In this document: positions 28,501-38,600 of the stretch, in pieces
Layout: every line of letters begins with the position of its first letter
Position numbering within the stretch: the first letter of the stretch is position 1
Assembly: GCA_031553535.1 (NCBI GenBank)
Contig: JAVBLM010000032.1
Coordinates: 1 to 64,000 of the forward strand
Source: JAIROC01 sp031553535
Lineage (GTDB): Bacteria; Bacteroidota; Bacteroidia; Bacteroidales; WCHB1-69
Length of the DNA: 64,000 bases
Direction of reading: 5' to 3'
The notes under the pieces: model-generated
What the model was told of the DNA's origin: nothing
Databases searched by the model: none
Seen by the model: only the letters and a program-made list of their open reading frames with translations
Program-made: the position numbers and the translations under genes

Positions 28501-28953
28501 AATATAGGGATCGGATAAATCCACCCAATATCCCATCCTTTGTGTTAAATCATCCCACATGTCTTTATATTTCATAACCTCTTGGCGACATGCACGATTA
28601 TATTCATCAACCGATATCTTTTTCCCGATATCTTCTTTGGTAATTCCTAAACTTTTCTCAACACTTAATTCCACAGGCAAACCGTGGGTATCCCATCCGG
28701 CTTTCCGCTTTACATAAAATCCTTTTTGTGTTTTATACCTGCAGAAAATATCCTTGATAGCACGGGCCATTACATGGTGAATACCGGGTTGTCCGTTTGC
28801 AGAAGGAGGACCTTCGTAAAAGATAAAATTAGACTTTCCTTCCCGAATTTTTAAACTTTGCTCAAACGTATTATTCAATTCCCACTCTTTGCGAACATCT
28901 TTCGCCAATTTCGAAAGGTCTAATTTCTTATATTCGTTATACTTTTGTCCCAT
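25534..28953 (-). CDS. ileS: Isoleucine-tRNA ligase
   Basis: This class I aminoacyl-tRNA synthetase charges tRNA-Ile in the cytoplasm. The 1139-aa length fits the longer (type 2, eukaryote-like) IleRS of Bacteroidetes. The HIGH signature appears as PGIHHVMAR (about 56-64), following GPPSANG; the KMSKS loop is NKMSKSLGN near residue 685. WTTTPWTLPSNTALAVG marks the editing domain, DVWFDSGAMPYAQ and GVDQTRGWFFTLHA lie in the catalytic core, and the anticodon-binding domain follows. It is first in a run with the VWA protein and flippase genes. Confidence 0.97.
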   Translation of the reverse strand: MGQKYNEYKKLDLSKLAKDVRKEWELNNTFEQSLKIREGKSNFIFYEGPPSANGQPGIHHVMARAIKDIFCRYKTQKGFYVKRKAGWDTHGLPVELSVEKSLGITKEDIGKKISVDEYNRACRQEVMKYKDMWDDLTQRMGYWVDLSDPYITFKNEYIESVWYLLSEIYKKGLLYKGYTIQPYSPAAGTGLSSHELNMPGCYRDVKDTTCVAQFKIVVDQQFDKCPWGFPGDPHIPDNLYFLAWTTTPWTLPSNTALAVGPKIDYVLVRTFNPYSGIPILAVMAKALLHTLFPEKNADLKFEDYHHGDKNIPYAVIAETKGENLVGLKYEQLIPWVNPGEGAFRVIAGDYVTTEDGTGIVHIAPTFGADDDRVAKQAGVPPLFMVDAEGKRQPMVDRCGRFFQLTDLDPSFVKEYVNVDLYAEFSGRFVKNAYCPDLSEEDKTLDVDIAVMLKMENKAFKIEKHTHSYPNCWRTNKPILYYPLDSWFIRTTAVKDRMIALNKTINWKPEATGTGRFGNWLENLVDWNLSRSRYWGTPLPIWRTEDGYEELCISSVTQLRAEIEKSIEAGFMKENPYKSENYDDFDLHRPYIDNVFLVSPSGKKMIRETDLIDVWFDSGAMPYAQYYYPKNNIKDSFPADFIAEGVDQTRGWFFTLHAISTMISDTVSYKAVISNGLVLDKNGNKMSKSLGNGVDPFETIETYGPDATRWYMITNAQPWDNLKFDKEGIDEVRRKFFGTMYNTYSFFALYANIDGFAYREKDIPNERRPEIDRWILSELNSLIRDVDSYYNDYEPTKAGRAIQNFVDECLSNWYVRLCRRRFWKGEYSEDKISAYQTLYTCLEVLSQLMAPVAPFFSDRLFNDLNKVSGRYEVNSVHLTDFPVTRLDLIDKQLEERMQMARQVSSMVLSLRKRNNLRVRQPLAKIMIPVLSTQMQQQIEAVKSLILSEVNVKEIEYLTPENNVLIKKIKPNFKTLGPKYGKIMKSIAAAVEKFTQEDIATVETTGKYVMMIDDQHVELLLDDVEIFTQDIPGWVVVNEGNLTVALDITITQDLLEEGLARELVNRIQNFRKESNLDVVDKIKIQLQYHPDLDAMLLNFEEYICAETLCEELVLVDEITDKRKLHIDLVDGVSVDMLIEKK

Positions 28954-28999
28954 ATGATATAATTAACTTATCTATATTGATACACATTTTTTGAACCTG

Positions 29000-29007
29000 C
29001 AAAGGTA
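29000..29007 (-). promoter_or_regulatory. Predicted ileS promoter -7 box
   Basis: On the minus strand TACCTTTG matches TAnnTTTG and lies about 47 bp upstream of the ileS ATG, giving a leader of about 40 nt. Confidence 0.5.
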
Positions 29008-29122
29008 CAACTTTTCAGATAGAAAACCAAATGAAAATCAACATCCGGGCTGAAGTTTATTTTGAGGTGCCGGGGGGAATTCAATTACGAACGGGCCAGA
29101 ATTATTCCATAAATCCATAAAG

Positions 29123-29332
29123 AGAATATAAGAACCAGGTCATGGGACTAATATTATTCCATGAAGATTATAAGAACCAGGTCGTGGGACTGAAATTATT
29201 CCGTGAAGAATATAAGAACCAGGTCGTGGGACTAATATTATTCCATGAAGATTATAAGAACCAGGACGTGGGACTGATATTATTCCGTGAAGAATATAAG
29301 AACCACGCCGTGGGACAAGGAATATTCCATAA
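29123..29332. repeat. 42-bp tandem repeat array (five units)
   Basis: Five near-identical 42-bp units run head to tail (unit begins AGAATATAAGAACCAGGTCR, ends TATTATTCCRTGA), with a partial unit before them. Because 42 is a multiple of 3, both strands stay open and create repetitive reading frames that are not credible genes. The array sits between ileS and the efflux operon, 3' of the latter. Confidence 0.85.
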
Positions 29333-29395
29333 GAAATTAGCTGAAGCCAGCTTTCATTATATATGCTAATTCTTATCATTAAGTCTTTTATTTCA

Positions 29396-29432
29396 TTAAT
29401 CCTTTGAGGTTTCGAAAATTTCAAAGGATTAA
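29396..29432. terminator. 12-bp hairpin downstream of the efflux operon
   Basis: TTAATCCTTTGA and TCAAAGGATTAA are perfectly complementary with a 13-nt spacer. The hairpin lies about 80 bp past the stop of the MFS gene on the minus strand. There is no T tract, so termination is possible but not clear; mRNA-end protection is another option. Confidence 0.35.
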
Positions 29433-29511
29433 ACCGCCGCAAGTAATTCCCCTGCAGGAAAATGGCAGCCTCAGTTTTGCATCACTCTACCCATGTGAAA
29501 TAGATTAATCT

Positions 29512-31080
29512 TCAAAATTCATCTTTAACAATTAATTTACGGATAGCATGATAAGTCGGGTGTATTACATATTTAGGGCGAATATCACTTTCACGTATTA
29601 AAATTATGAGTAAACTGAACAATCCTAAAATGATTAATCCGCCATATATTTCTTTCACGGAAACCATTAGAGCTTCTTGCTGTAACAAGCCATACAATTT
29701 TTCTGAAGAAAGTTGTTGTGTAAATGAATTTACATTATCCAGGTCGCTTCCCAGCAGCATTGTCTTCTGTTTCATTACCCCTCTTAGCAATTGACTTAAA
29801 ACAGCAGATCCAAACGCACTTCCCAGACCTGCACTGATAAAGCTCTGAATAGATAATGCCTGTGGAAAATTCTGAAAAGGAATGCGGGAAATCGCCGTTT
29901 GAAAGCTAATAGCAATGATAATATAGCCAAATACCCGCAGGAATATGGGCAAAATCAATAACTCTTTAGGCAAATCATAATAAATGGAAAAATAAAATAC
30001 CATCAGATAACCTATAATAGCAGAAATTCCGATGATGTTCATCGTCCGGTAGCGCCATTTACGCAAGGCGAATGTCTGATAAGCAAAAAAACATGCAATA
30101 ACAATCCCCAGTAAGGCAACCCAGTTAAGTGAAATCAGGTTCATGGAATCGTAACCCAGTATGGATTCCATATAAATATGTTCAAAAATATGCGAGGGGG
30201 CAAGCAATATATTGATTACGATGTAAGCCAGAAAAGTAGTATAGACAATCTTGAAACGCCATGTCTCGAGAGCAATGAAAGGATGCCGGATAAATGATGC
30301 TCGCCAGAGGTTTAATCCCAGCATAACAAGTCCGGCAATGGTTGCCATACGAATATAGACGGATTCAAACCAATCAAAATATTCTCCATAAACACAAACA
30401 AATATAAATGATAATATGGTCAGTCCCCAAAGTAATCCTCCCATCCAATCTATTCCATAAAGTGGTAATTTACGGACAATTCGATTTACACGGAACAATA
30501 ATATAATAGCAAGCAGGACACAGCAAAGTAATCCGATAACCAACAAATGCATGTATTCCCACTTGGAAAAAAATGCAGTATAGATGGTAATAATTCCTGA
30601 AAGTTGTATACAGCCCTGTACCAGTAAATAAATAAAACAGAAGAAAACAGAAAGGTCGCGCTTGGGTGTAAGCCACAACTGGATGGTTGAATTACATTCG
30701 AAAGTCGCCCACATCCGGAATATTCCTGCAACAAAACAGGTTGCGACTAAAACCGGAACATTATGCGTATGCATACAGATCAGATTACAACCGATTATCA
30801 CCAAAGAACAGATTGTAAGCGATACTTTCGATGTAAACCGAAACTTTAAGCGAAACATAATGGTAAAGGTCAAGGCCATACCCGTCATTGAGGCATATCC
30901 GGCCATCATGATATCTTCTCGCATCAAAGCCAAAGAGCCGACCATTTCGCTTACGGCAGCTAGATATACGCCACCCGATAGCTGGAAGATAATTACAAAA
31001 ACAAGGATTATCCACGGTTTGAGTTTTTCGGGAACAAAGTTCCGTATAGCCGGAATGGAAAAAGGTATTGCTTCATTCAT
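29512..31080 (-). CDS. MFS multidrug efflux transporter (EmrB/DHA2-like)
   Basis: The 522-aa inner membrane protein has about 14 hydrophobic helices and a short C-terminal cytosolic tail. The position of long loops and the partner genes fit the DHA2 (EmrB/QacA) branch of the major facilitator superfamily, which exports drugs or other small molecules using the proton gradient. Classical motif A is poorly conserved, as in many Bacteroidetes members. It is the last gene of a three-gene operon, separated by 4 bp from the HlyD-family adaptor gene. Together they form a tripartite pump across both membranes. The substrate cannot be read from sequence. Confidence 0.78.
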   Translation of the reverse strand: MNEAIPFSIPAIRNFVPEKLKPWIILVFVIIFQLSGGVYLAAVSEMVGSLALMREDIMMAGYASMTGMALTFTIMFRLKFRFTSKVSLTICSLVIIGCNLICMHTHNVPVLVATCFVAGIFRMWATFECNSTIQLWLTPKRDLSVFFCFIYLLVQGCIQLSGIITIYTAFFSKWEYMHLLVIGLLCCVLLAIILLFRVNRIVRKLPLYGIDWMGGLLWGLTILSFIFVCVYGEYFDWFESVYIRMATIAGLVMLGLNLWRASFIRHPFIALETWRFKIVYTTFLAYIVINILLAPSHIFEHIYMESILGYDSMNLISLNWVALLGIVIACFFAYQTFALRKWRYRTMNIIGISAIIGYLMVFYFSIYYDLPKELLILPIFLRVFGYIIIAISFQTAISRIPFQNFPQALSIQSFISAGLGSAFGSAVLSQLLRGVMKQKTMLLGSDLDNVNSFTQQLSSEKLYGLLQQEALMVSVKEIYGGLIILGLFSLLIILIRESDIRPKYVIHPTYHAIRKLIVKDEF

Positions 31081-31084
31081 AATA

Positions 31085-32149
31085 TTAATATTTCACCTCG
31101 CATTCCACATTCATTCCGGCACGTAAGCGTTCCATATCTCCGGGTTTGTTCTCTTGTGAAAACTCTATCCTGACAGGAATGCGTTGTTCCGTTTTCACAA
31201 AATTACCGGAGGAATTATCCTGTGGAATAATGGAAAAACTGGCTCCGGTAGCACGCGATATAGATTTAACAATTCCTTTATATTGTATATGTGGAAGGGC
31301 ATCCACTTTTATGTTCACCGGTTGACCTTCTTTGATGTTAGCTGTTTGTGTTTCCTTATAATTGGCAATAATCCATTTATCGTTGCCATCCACAATGTCT
31401 ACAATTGTTTGACCTGGTTGTATCAACTGCCCTTCCTGGATATTCTTGCGTCCCGTTGTCCCGTCGCAAGGAGCGGTAATAACCGTATAAGACAGATTCA
31501 GGCGGGTTAATTCCAATGCTGCCTCGGCCAGTTTGATTCCTGCAACATTTTGCTCCAATCGTTGTGATTGCTCCTGTTTGACAAGCGTCGTTGATTGTTT
31601 TTGCCGTACGAGCTGAGCATAACGAGCTTTAGAAACATCATAATCGGTTTTCATCGCATCATATTGCTGTTTGGTGACCGCATCCTGTTCATACAGGTTT
31701 TTATAACGTATATATTCCCGCTCGGAATTATCCAGACGGATTTTGGCTTCTTCAATACCTGCATCCGAAACCGCGATATTATTTTCGGTAGTATTGATGG
31801 TGGTCGTCATCGCTGATTTTCCCGACAGTGCATTTTGGTAATCTGCTTCGGCCTGCACCAAACGAAACCGGAACTCCGTATCTTCTATTAACACCAGGGT
31901 ATCACCCTTGCAGACCACTTCATATTCATCAAAGAATACTTTTGACACGAATCCCTGAACACGGGAATTCACCGGGACAATCAATTGTTTGATCTGGGCA
32001 TTGTCGGTATATTCCACATTGCCCAAATGGACAAAGTGGGAGCACACCCAAATCAACCCGGCTACAATTAATATTCCTACAACACTATTAAAGATCAGTT
32101 TTTTAGTTTTATTCTTCATACTTGATAAAATGGTTAATTGAGATTTCAT
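31085..32149 (-). CDS. HlyD-family periplasmic adaptor (EmrA-like)
   Basis: The 354-aa membrane fusion protein has one N-terminal membrane helix (about 18-40). A biotinyl-lipoyl half-motif (VEYTDNAQIKQLIVPVNSRV) is followed by a long alpha-helical hairpin (about 85-200), the second lipoyl half (VITAPCDGTTGRKNIQEGQL) and the beta-barrel domain. It would link the MFS pump to the TolC-like channel. A second Met at residue 11 (32119) is an alternative start; the first ATG is kept because it follows the upstream gene by 20 bp, and both leave the membrane helix intact. It is the middle gene of the operon. Confidence 0.85.
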   Translation of the reverse strand: MKSQLTILSSMKNKTKKLIFNSVVGILIVAGLIWVCSHFVHLGNVEYTDNAQIKQLIVPVNSRVQGFVSKVFFDEYEVVCKGDTLVLIEDTEFRFRLVQAEADYQNALSGKSAMTTTINTTENNIAVSDAGIEEAKIRLDNSEREYIRYKNLYEQDAVTKQQYDAMKTDYDVSKARYAQLVRQKQSTTLVKQEQSQRLEQNVAGIKLAEAALELTRLNLSYTVITAPCDGTTGRKNIQEGQLIQPGQTIVDIVDGNDKWIIANYKETQTANIKEGQPVNIKVDALPHIQYKGIVKSISRATGASFSIIPQDNSSGNFVKTEQRIPVRIEFSQENKPGDMERLRAGMNVECEVKY

Positions 32150-32169
32150 AAATGTTTAATTCTTAATTC

Positions 32170-33492
32170 CTACAAGTCTCCGCTTGTATGTTTCAGTTTA
32201 TAATAATTGAAAATAATATTGATATGAGCATTCACCAACTGCAGTTCCGCATTCAATTGGGAGTTACTTGCGTCAAGCATATCGGTAATAAGAGCCATAT
32301 CGTTCTTATACCGGTTGCTGATAATCACATAATTCTGATTAGCCAGTTCAACGCTCTTTTGTTGTGTATTCAATTGTTCATATGCTTCCAGATATCTGAT
32401 GTAATTGGCATTGACGGCTAATTCCAGCTGTTCTTTTGCTTCATCGTATTGTTCGGCGGTTCGTTGAATCGTAAACTTACTCTTCCCAACCAAATGTTTT
32501 GTCTTATATAAAGAAGAAAGGTTATAGCTCACATTGATTCCGGCATACCAATAATTCAAGTTTTTATTAATTGGGGGCACTTCAATGGTTATCGGGCCAT
32601 CCAAATGGTTACCGACTACCAAAGCAATGAAAGGTAATCGTTCGGAACGAATGATTCTATCCTGATGTTCTGCCATTTGTACGACCAATGACGTTTGTTT
32701 CAAAACAGATGAATTTTCATACGTATTATTTATCCAGTACATTTCATCATCCACAGGCAAAACTTTCAAAAGCAGTGATGTGTCCGGTTCTATTCGTACA
32801 TTTTTGGGTAGTCCCAGTTCAATAACCAGGCTGTTATTGAGGATAGACAAAATGTTTTGAGTTTGTATATAAGCCAGTTCAAGGTTCGACAGTAAAAGAT
32901 CGTATCTGGTGATATCGTTCTTCAACATGATCCCCTCCTCGCTTTTCGCCTGAATATCTTTCAATACCTGACGCGTTTGCTCGATGTTTTTATTATATAC
33001 CTGAAGCATATTGCGTTGTTTAAACATTTCCAAATAATATCCAAGCAATAAAAAGCGGACATCATTACGTTTGATGTCTAATGATAGTTCAGCGCTTTCT
33101 TTTTGTAACTTCGCTAAGGATATACCATTGGATATGACTCCTCCGGCATAAATTACCTGTGATGCTTCTACACAAAAGTTGTTCCCGAAATGCGGCATTG
33201 AGGCACTTATTCCGTTGCTGAAATCGCGATCCATCAGGTAAGCATCACCTAAATAACTAAATGTCAATGAGACACTCAATTCGGGAAGTATTGCATTCCG
33301 GGCAGCTTTTACAGCTTCCTGGGCTTCGCTGATCCCAGTAAGCAAAGGTTTCAACGATTTACTATTTTGGTCGGCAAGTGAGAATACATCTTCAATAGAT
33401 AAAGTTTGCCAATCCACTCTTTCCTGGGCATATATATCCCAAGAACATAACGATGCATACAGCAACGCTATAAACAAAAAAAATCTGCTCAT
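32170..33492 (-). CDS. TolC-family outer membrane efflux protein
   Basis: This is the outer membrane channel of the tripartite pump. The ATG at 33492 gives a proper signal peptide (MSRFFLFIALLYASLCSWDIYAQ) and 440 aa; a TTG four codons earlier is less likely. The protein shows the two-fold TolC pattern: helical repeat 1 from ALADQNSKSLKPL-like to LGLPKNVRIEPD, and repeat 2 from about 240 to the end, with the beta-strand segments 'ASQVIYAGGVISNG' and 'WYAGINVSYNLSSLYKTK'. It is the first gene of the operon, with its promoter about 200 bp upstream. Confidence 0.85.
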   Translation of the reverse strand: MSRFFLFIALLYASLCSWDIYAQERVDWQTLSIEDVFSLADQNSKSLKPLLTGISEAQEAVKAARNAILPELSVSLTFSYLGDAYLMDRDFSNGISASMPHFGNNFCVEASQVIYAGGVISNGISLAKLQKESAELSLDIKRNDVRFLLLGYYLEMFKQRNMLQVYNKNIEQTRQVLKDIQAKSEEGIMLKNDITRYDLLLSNLELAYIQTQNILSILNNSLVIELGLPKNVRIEPDTSLLLKVLPVDDEMYWINNTYENSSVLKQTSLVVQMAEHQDRIIRSERLPFIALVVGNHLDGPITIEVPPINKNLNYWYAGINVSYNLSSLYKTKHLVGKSKFTIQRTAEQYDEAKEQLELAVNANYIRYLEAYEQLNTQQKSVELANQNYVIISNRYKNDMALITDMLDASNSQLNAELQLVNAHINIIFNYYKLKHTSGDL

Positions 33493-33663
33493 TACTAAAA
33501 ACAAGTTGAAAATTAAAAAATAAGATTTGCTATAAAAGAAAAGGTAATAGTCCCCTAATCGGAGTTAGACATTCCCCATTGGTGGAAAAGTGAAATACGA
33601 TTTGGAATTATATTGGAAGGATGTGAAAAATGTAACTTTTTGTTTCTCTGATTCATTTATAAC

Positions 33664-33698
33664 GTGGGGCTTTATAACCCCGTCCGGATGCAAAGATA
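33664..33698 (-). promoter_or_regulatory. Predicted efflux-operon promoter and leader hairpin
   Basis: On the minus strand the -7 box TATCTTTG occupies 33691-33698. The transcript would then begin with a GC-rich hairpin (CCCC/GGGG arms at 33664-33683). The leader to the ATG at 33492 is about 190 nt, unusually long for this window, so leader regulation is possible. No known riboswitch was recognised. Confidence 0.42.
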
Positions 33699-33807
33699 CA
33701 AAAAAAACCAAAATAAACCTACTCTGGAAGCTATTTATATTTTAGCCCTTCTCTTTCAAGGATAATAAAATCATATAGCTTTGAAAACATAAAATTAGAA
33801 ATAATGT

Positions 33808-33815
33808 TATCTTTG
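33808..33815 (+). promoter_or_regulatory. Predicted gltX promoter -7 box
   Basis: TATCTTTG matches the -7 consensus and lies about 210 bp before the gltX ATG. The leader would contain the two facing copies of the dispersed repeat at 33828 and 33984, which can pair with each other. Confidence 0.4.
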
Positions 33816-33827
33816 TAAATATTAATA

Positions 33828-34008
33828 ACAGAAGTTACACAAGTTAAATGAAGCTATAGAAGTTAAAGAAGGTTATAATTACGGAGTAAACAAATTCCTT
33901 TATTGATTTGATTATATCTTATAGTTGAATCCCACAAAATCAGAGAAAATGATTTTGAATACAAAGACATTCATGAATTATAATTTCATTTAACTTGTGT
34001 AACTTCCA
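33828..34008. repeat. Two inverted copies of the dispersed repeat upstream of gltX
   Basis: ACAGAAGTTACACAAGTTAA (from 33828) and its near-exact reverse complement, TTTAACTTGTGTAACTTCC (ending 34008), face each other about 130 bp apart. In RNA they could form a stem of about 20 bp in the gltX leader. The rest of the 33493-34025 gap shows only the two promoters. Confidence 0.65.
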
Positions 34009-34025
34009 ATAATAATTTTAAATAC

Positions 34026-35546
34026 ATGTCTAAAGTAAGAGTTCGTTTTGCTCCAAGTCCAACGGGAGCGTTACATATTGGTGGTGTGCGTACAGCACTT
34101 TATAATTATTTATTTGCTAAACAAAATAAAGGAAAATTCATTCTAAGGATAGAAGATACCGATACTACCCGCTTTGTGCCGGGAGCAGAACAATATATTA
34201 TTGATTCCTTTAACTGGCTGGGAATAACTTTTGATGAAGGGGTACATATCCCGAATGATAAGAATATTGCCTATCGTCAATCCGAACGGAAATCCATATA
34301 CAAACAATATGCCGATTATTTACTCGAACATAAGTTAGCTTATATTGCTTTTGACACTCCTGAGGAAATTGAAGAAAAAAGAAAAGAGGTCTCTAATTTT
34401 CAGTATGATGCTTCGGTGCGTATGCAGATGAAAAATTCATTGACATTAACTAATGAAGACGTACAGCAACGAATCGCATCCGGAGAGAAATACGTTATAC
34501 GCATCCTGATCAACCCGGGAAAAGATATCGAGGTAAATGATCTTATTTGCGGAAAGGTAGTTATCAATTCATCTATTTTGGATGACAAAGTTTTGTGGAA
34601 ATCGTCGGATGGCCTCCCTACATATCATTTAGCAAATATTGTTGACGATCATTTGATGGCCATTACACATGTTATACGCGGAGCCGAATGGTTGCCTTCT
34701 GCTCCTTTGCATATATTATTATATCAATATCTTGGCTGGGAAGATACCATGCCGCAATTTGCTCATCTGCCATTGATATTAAAGCCCGACGGCAACGGAA
34801 AACTAAGTAAACGCGATGGAGAAAGGCTCGGATTTCCTGTTTTCCCTCTTCAATGGAAAGATCCGAAAACCAATGAAGTATCTCCGGGATATAAAGAAAA
34901 AGGATTTTTACCGGAGGCTATAATTAACTTTTTGGCGCTGCTCGGTTGGAACCCGGGAACCGATCAGGAAATTTTCTCTATCGATGAACTTGTTAAAACT
35001 TTCTCCCTGGAACGCGTCAATAAATCGGGAGCGCGGTTCGATTACGAAAAAGCAAAATGGTTTAATCATATATATATACAGGAAAAGAATAATTCGGAGT
35101 TAGCTAAATTATTCCACCCTATTCTCCTTGAGAAAGGTATTGCATTTGATGAGCAATATCTTCAACAGGTTACCGGATTGATAAAAGAAAGGATCAACCT
35201 TCTTAATGATTTTTGGGATCAAGCTTCTTTCTTTTTTGTACGGCCAACCTCTTATGATGAAAATGTGATTAAAAAACGATGGAAAGAAGATACGCCAATT
35301 CATCTAAATGCAATAAAACAAATTATCCTGGATGTAGACCCATTTGATAAACAACAGGCGCACGATAAAACAGCTATATATATTACGGAACACGGATTAA
35401 ATATGGGGCAAATTATGAATTGCTTGCGTTTATCTATTGTCGGAGCCGCTAAAGGACCTGATCTTTTTGATATTATTGAATTATTAGGGCCAACAGAAAC
35501 AGGTACAAGAATACAATTTGCCATTGAAGCAATAAAACAATTATAA
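34026..35546 (+). CDS. gltX: Glutamate-tRNA ligase
   Basis: This class I synthetase attaches glutamate to tRNA-Glu. At 506 aa the length is normal. The HIGH region reads SPTGALHIGGVRTALYN (about 12-28), the KMSKS-like loop is KLSKRDGE (about 258-265), and 'RGAEWLPSAPLH' and FAHLPLI lie between them. The C-terminal helical domain binds the anticodon. It stands alone, with long repeats upstream and the giant PKD gene starting 93 bp downstream on the same strand under its own promoter. The discriminating vs non-discriminating type cannot be decided by eye. Confidence 0.97.
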   Translation: MSKVRVRFAPSPTGALHIGGVRTALYNYLFAKQNKGKFILRIEDTDTTRFVPGAEQYIIDSFNWLGITFDEGVHIPNDKNIAYRQSERKSIYKQYADYLLEHKLAYIAFDTPEEIEEKRKEVSNFQYDASVRMQMKNSLTLTNEDVQQRIASGEKYVIRILINPGKDIEVNDLICGKVVINSSILDDKVLWKSSDGLPTYHLANIVDDHLMAITHVIRGAEWLPSAPLHILLYQYLGWEDTMPQFAHLPLILKPDGNGKLSKRDGERLGFPVFPLQWKDPKTNEVSPGYKEKGFLPEAIINFLALLGWNPGTDQEIFSIDELVKTFSLERVNKSGARFDYEKAKWFNHIYIQEKNNSELAKLFHPILLEKGIAFDEQYLQQVTGLIKERINLLNDFWDQASFFFVRPTSYDENVIKKRWKEDTPIHLNAIKQIILDVDPFDKQQAHDKTAIYITEHGLNMGQIMNCLRLSIVGAAKGPDLFDIIELLGPTETGTRIQFAIEAIKQL

Positions 35547-35627
35547 TATTTGATAAAAAATTAATCTCGACGCAACAAAATAAACACTTTTCTCATCTTC
35601 AATGAAGATGAATTATGATTTTTATAT

Positions 35628-35635
35628 TAAATTTG
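35628..35635 (+). promoter_or_regulatory. Predicted promoter -7 box touching the start codon (PKD gene 1)
   Basis: TAAATTTG ends only four bases before the ATG at 35640. Transcription starts several bases after the -7 box in Bacteroidetes, so the mRNA would be leaderless or nearly so. The second paralog has the same arrangement at 41623. Confidence 0.5.
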
Positions 35636-35639
35636 CAGG

Positions 35640-38600
35640 ATGAAAATATATATATTTAGTCTACTTTTCCTCTTGTGTTTAATTGAGGTAAATGCCCAGC
35701 AGGCAGGATTTACACTCAGTCAGCCTTCGAAGTGTGCGCCTTCTACGGTTAGTTTTACCAATACTTCTACCGGTAATCCAAGTAGTTACAATTGGAATTT
35801 TGGTGATGGATTCACATCTGTAATCGCTGATCCTACTCATCCTTATACTAATGCCGGAACATATACCGTAACATTAACAGCATATTATTCCGGAGGAGCT
35901 TCCAATACCTATACGCAGACAGTTGATGTTCTTAATCCTCCTTCTTTCAGTTTCAGTAAATTAAACGACGGAATTTGTCCGGGCGAATCTATTTCATTTA
36001 CTTCTTCGGTAACGTATCCTGTCAATCCGAATGAAATACAATCTTATTCATGGGATTTTGGGGACGGGGGTTCCAGCTCAGCTCCCAACCCGACATATCA
36101 ATACAAGAATATCCCTAACCAACCTGTTCGTTACCCGGTTTCTCTAACGGTCACAGATATTAATGGATGCAGCCAAAAAGTAACTCAATCCAATTATATA
36201 TATGTAAAGGCCAAGCCAGTAGTAGACTTTAGCGTTGATAAACAGTATTTTTGTCTCCCCAATATTCCTGCCGTTGTTAGGTTTACCAACCAGACTACAG
36301 CAACCACAAATAATACTTATTTGTGGGAATTTGGAGACGGAGCACAAAGTACTCTTGAAAACCCTGTTCACAGTTACCTGGGGGTTGGAAGCTACGCAGT
36401 CGGCTTAACGGTAACAAGTCCGGAGGGGTGCTCAAGCACTCTTTCGAAACCACATTTAGTAGAAGTGATCCAATTTAACGTTCAGAAAACAGTTTCCGAT
36501 ACTATTCTCTGTTCTGTTCCGAATGACGTTACTTTTAGAGGATTAGTTAGCACAAATATCGATTACAACTGGTCGTTCGGAGATGGCAGCTCACAAACTT
36601 CTACTTACCAGTCTGTAACCCACAAATACACCACATCCGGGACATTCCTGGCAACAGTTGTTGCCAACTACCGAAATGGTTTATGCTTTGCATACGACAC
36701 CATGACAATTCATGTTTATGACAGCATAAAGGCTGAGATGTTAATAACAGATAGCATTATGTGTGATTTTGAATTCTCTACCCCCGTACAATTCGAGAAT
36801 ACCACTCCCTATCCTGTTTCCGATGATTTTGGGTTCGGAACTACTACCTGGATATTTGGTGATGGAACTACTGCCACAGGAAATAATGCTTCCCACATAT
36901 ATAAAAATGATACCAATCGTTATAGTGTCACTATGCAAACCACTACTCCCTATGGTTGTGTATTGGAAGAAATAACAAGACAGGTTTGGTATCATTCATA
37001 TACTCCTGTTAACATGAGTGTCGGCACCCTTGGAGGGTGTGCTCCTTTCACCCTGTATAGTGATTTGTTTACATTCCGGCAGGAAGACTGGGACTCACCG
37101 GCTGTTACGTTTATATGGGATTGGGGAGACGGATCTCCTTTGGACACGGTAAAACCCTGGGATTCTCTTGCAGGCACCCCTATTCATACATATACCGATA
37201 CCGGAGTGTTTGAGATATATCTTACATTCATCAATGAGGCGGGTTGCCCCTATACTGTCCCTTTCGATGTTGTTCCTGTGGGATATCCACCGGCGGCCTG
37301 GTTTACTATAGACTATCAGGAAGGTTGTTATTACGAATTTAAGACAACATTGCCCCTGCTGGCTCATGCCTATGACAGTTTGGATGCACAAGGAAAACTC
37401 ATTGCAAAAGCTGCTGCAAACGAATGGTTTTGGACAAATGGAAACGGAAACTGTCCCTGGTTGGTAGATACAAGTTCTACTTTGTTGCAGGCTTGTGACA
37501 CGGGTTTTTTACAAATACGCTTGATCCCCTATCACAATAAATGTCCGGGAAATCCCGTCATGCTCGATTCTGTTTCATACGTTTGTCCTCCGATAGCAAG
37601 TTTTGTCTTTAACGATTCTGCCTATTCTCCTGTTTTTTGCGGATACCCGGTAGAGATTAAACCTAAGAATATTTCGGTAGGCGCTACGGCATATAAATGG
37701 TTTTTCGGGGATGCAGAGAATTTAATTGATCAATCTACCGATACGGCTAAGAATCCTGTATTTGTCTATCCTCAGCCAACCCCTTTTCTATTTAAAAATG
37801 GGGTAACTCCGGGAATACAAGTAACACTGGTTGCATATAACGACGACTCTGTAAATATAAACAGCCCGACTTACAACCGCTGTAAGTTCTGTACAGATAC
37901 AGCAATCGTACCTATTTATATTTCAGATGCTGTTATGAATTATACCAATGTCCCTAAGGATGTCTGCCAGGGCAATACGGTGAAATTTTATGATTCAGGA
38001 ACTTATAATGCAGGTATATCTTCATGGCAGTTTAAATTCTATCCCGAAGATCCTGCTAACAGAGAACACATAGACAGTATTTATCCACGCCCCCGTGACA
38101 GTGTTTATATTGGTCCGCAAGAAGGGTATCCTCTGATTTTTAGAAATCTGGGCACATACACTTCCATATTGACTTCAGAAGATGGTTTCCATTGCATACG
38201 TTACGATACCATTACCTTTACTATCTTTCCTCAAAGTACTGCTTCCTTTACTTCCGGTAAAGACGGCATCAATTTTATAAATGGAAAGGACACCTTATGT
38301 GCAAATAATCCGGATATGGTTTATATAAAGGATGCCTCTTATACGCCATCTCCTTTTGATACGGTTAAAGTTACTCAGTGGCAGTGGAAAATACAGAAAG
38401 ATTCCTTATCCAGGGATAGTTCAACATTGAAGGATCCGGCATTTGGAATTACTTCCGAAGGGTTATACGATGTAAAGCTACGTATTGCCAATCAATATGG
38501 CTGTATAACCGACTCCGTATTTAAAGAGCAGGTATTAGTCAATAAAATTACGGCTGTTTTCTACCCTTCACAAGAAGCATATTGTAATCACACGGAAGTG

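Noticed and set aside
29140..29442. Repetitive open frames on both strands over the 42-bp array after ileS
   Set aside because: Same explanation as for the array at 40839: repeat period divisible by 3.
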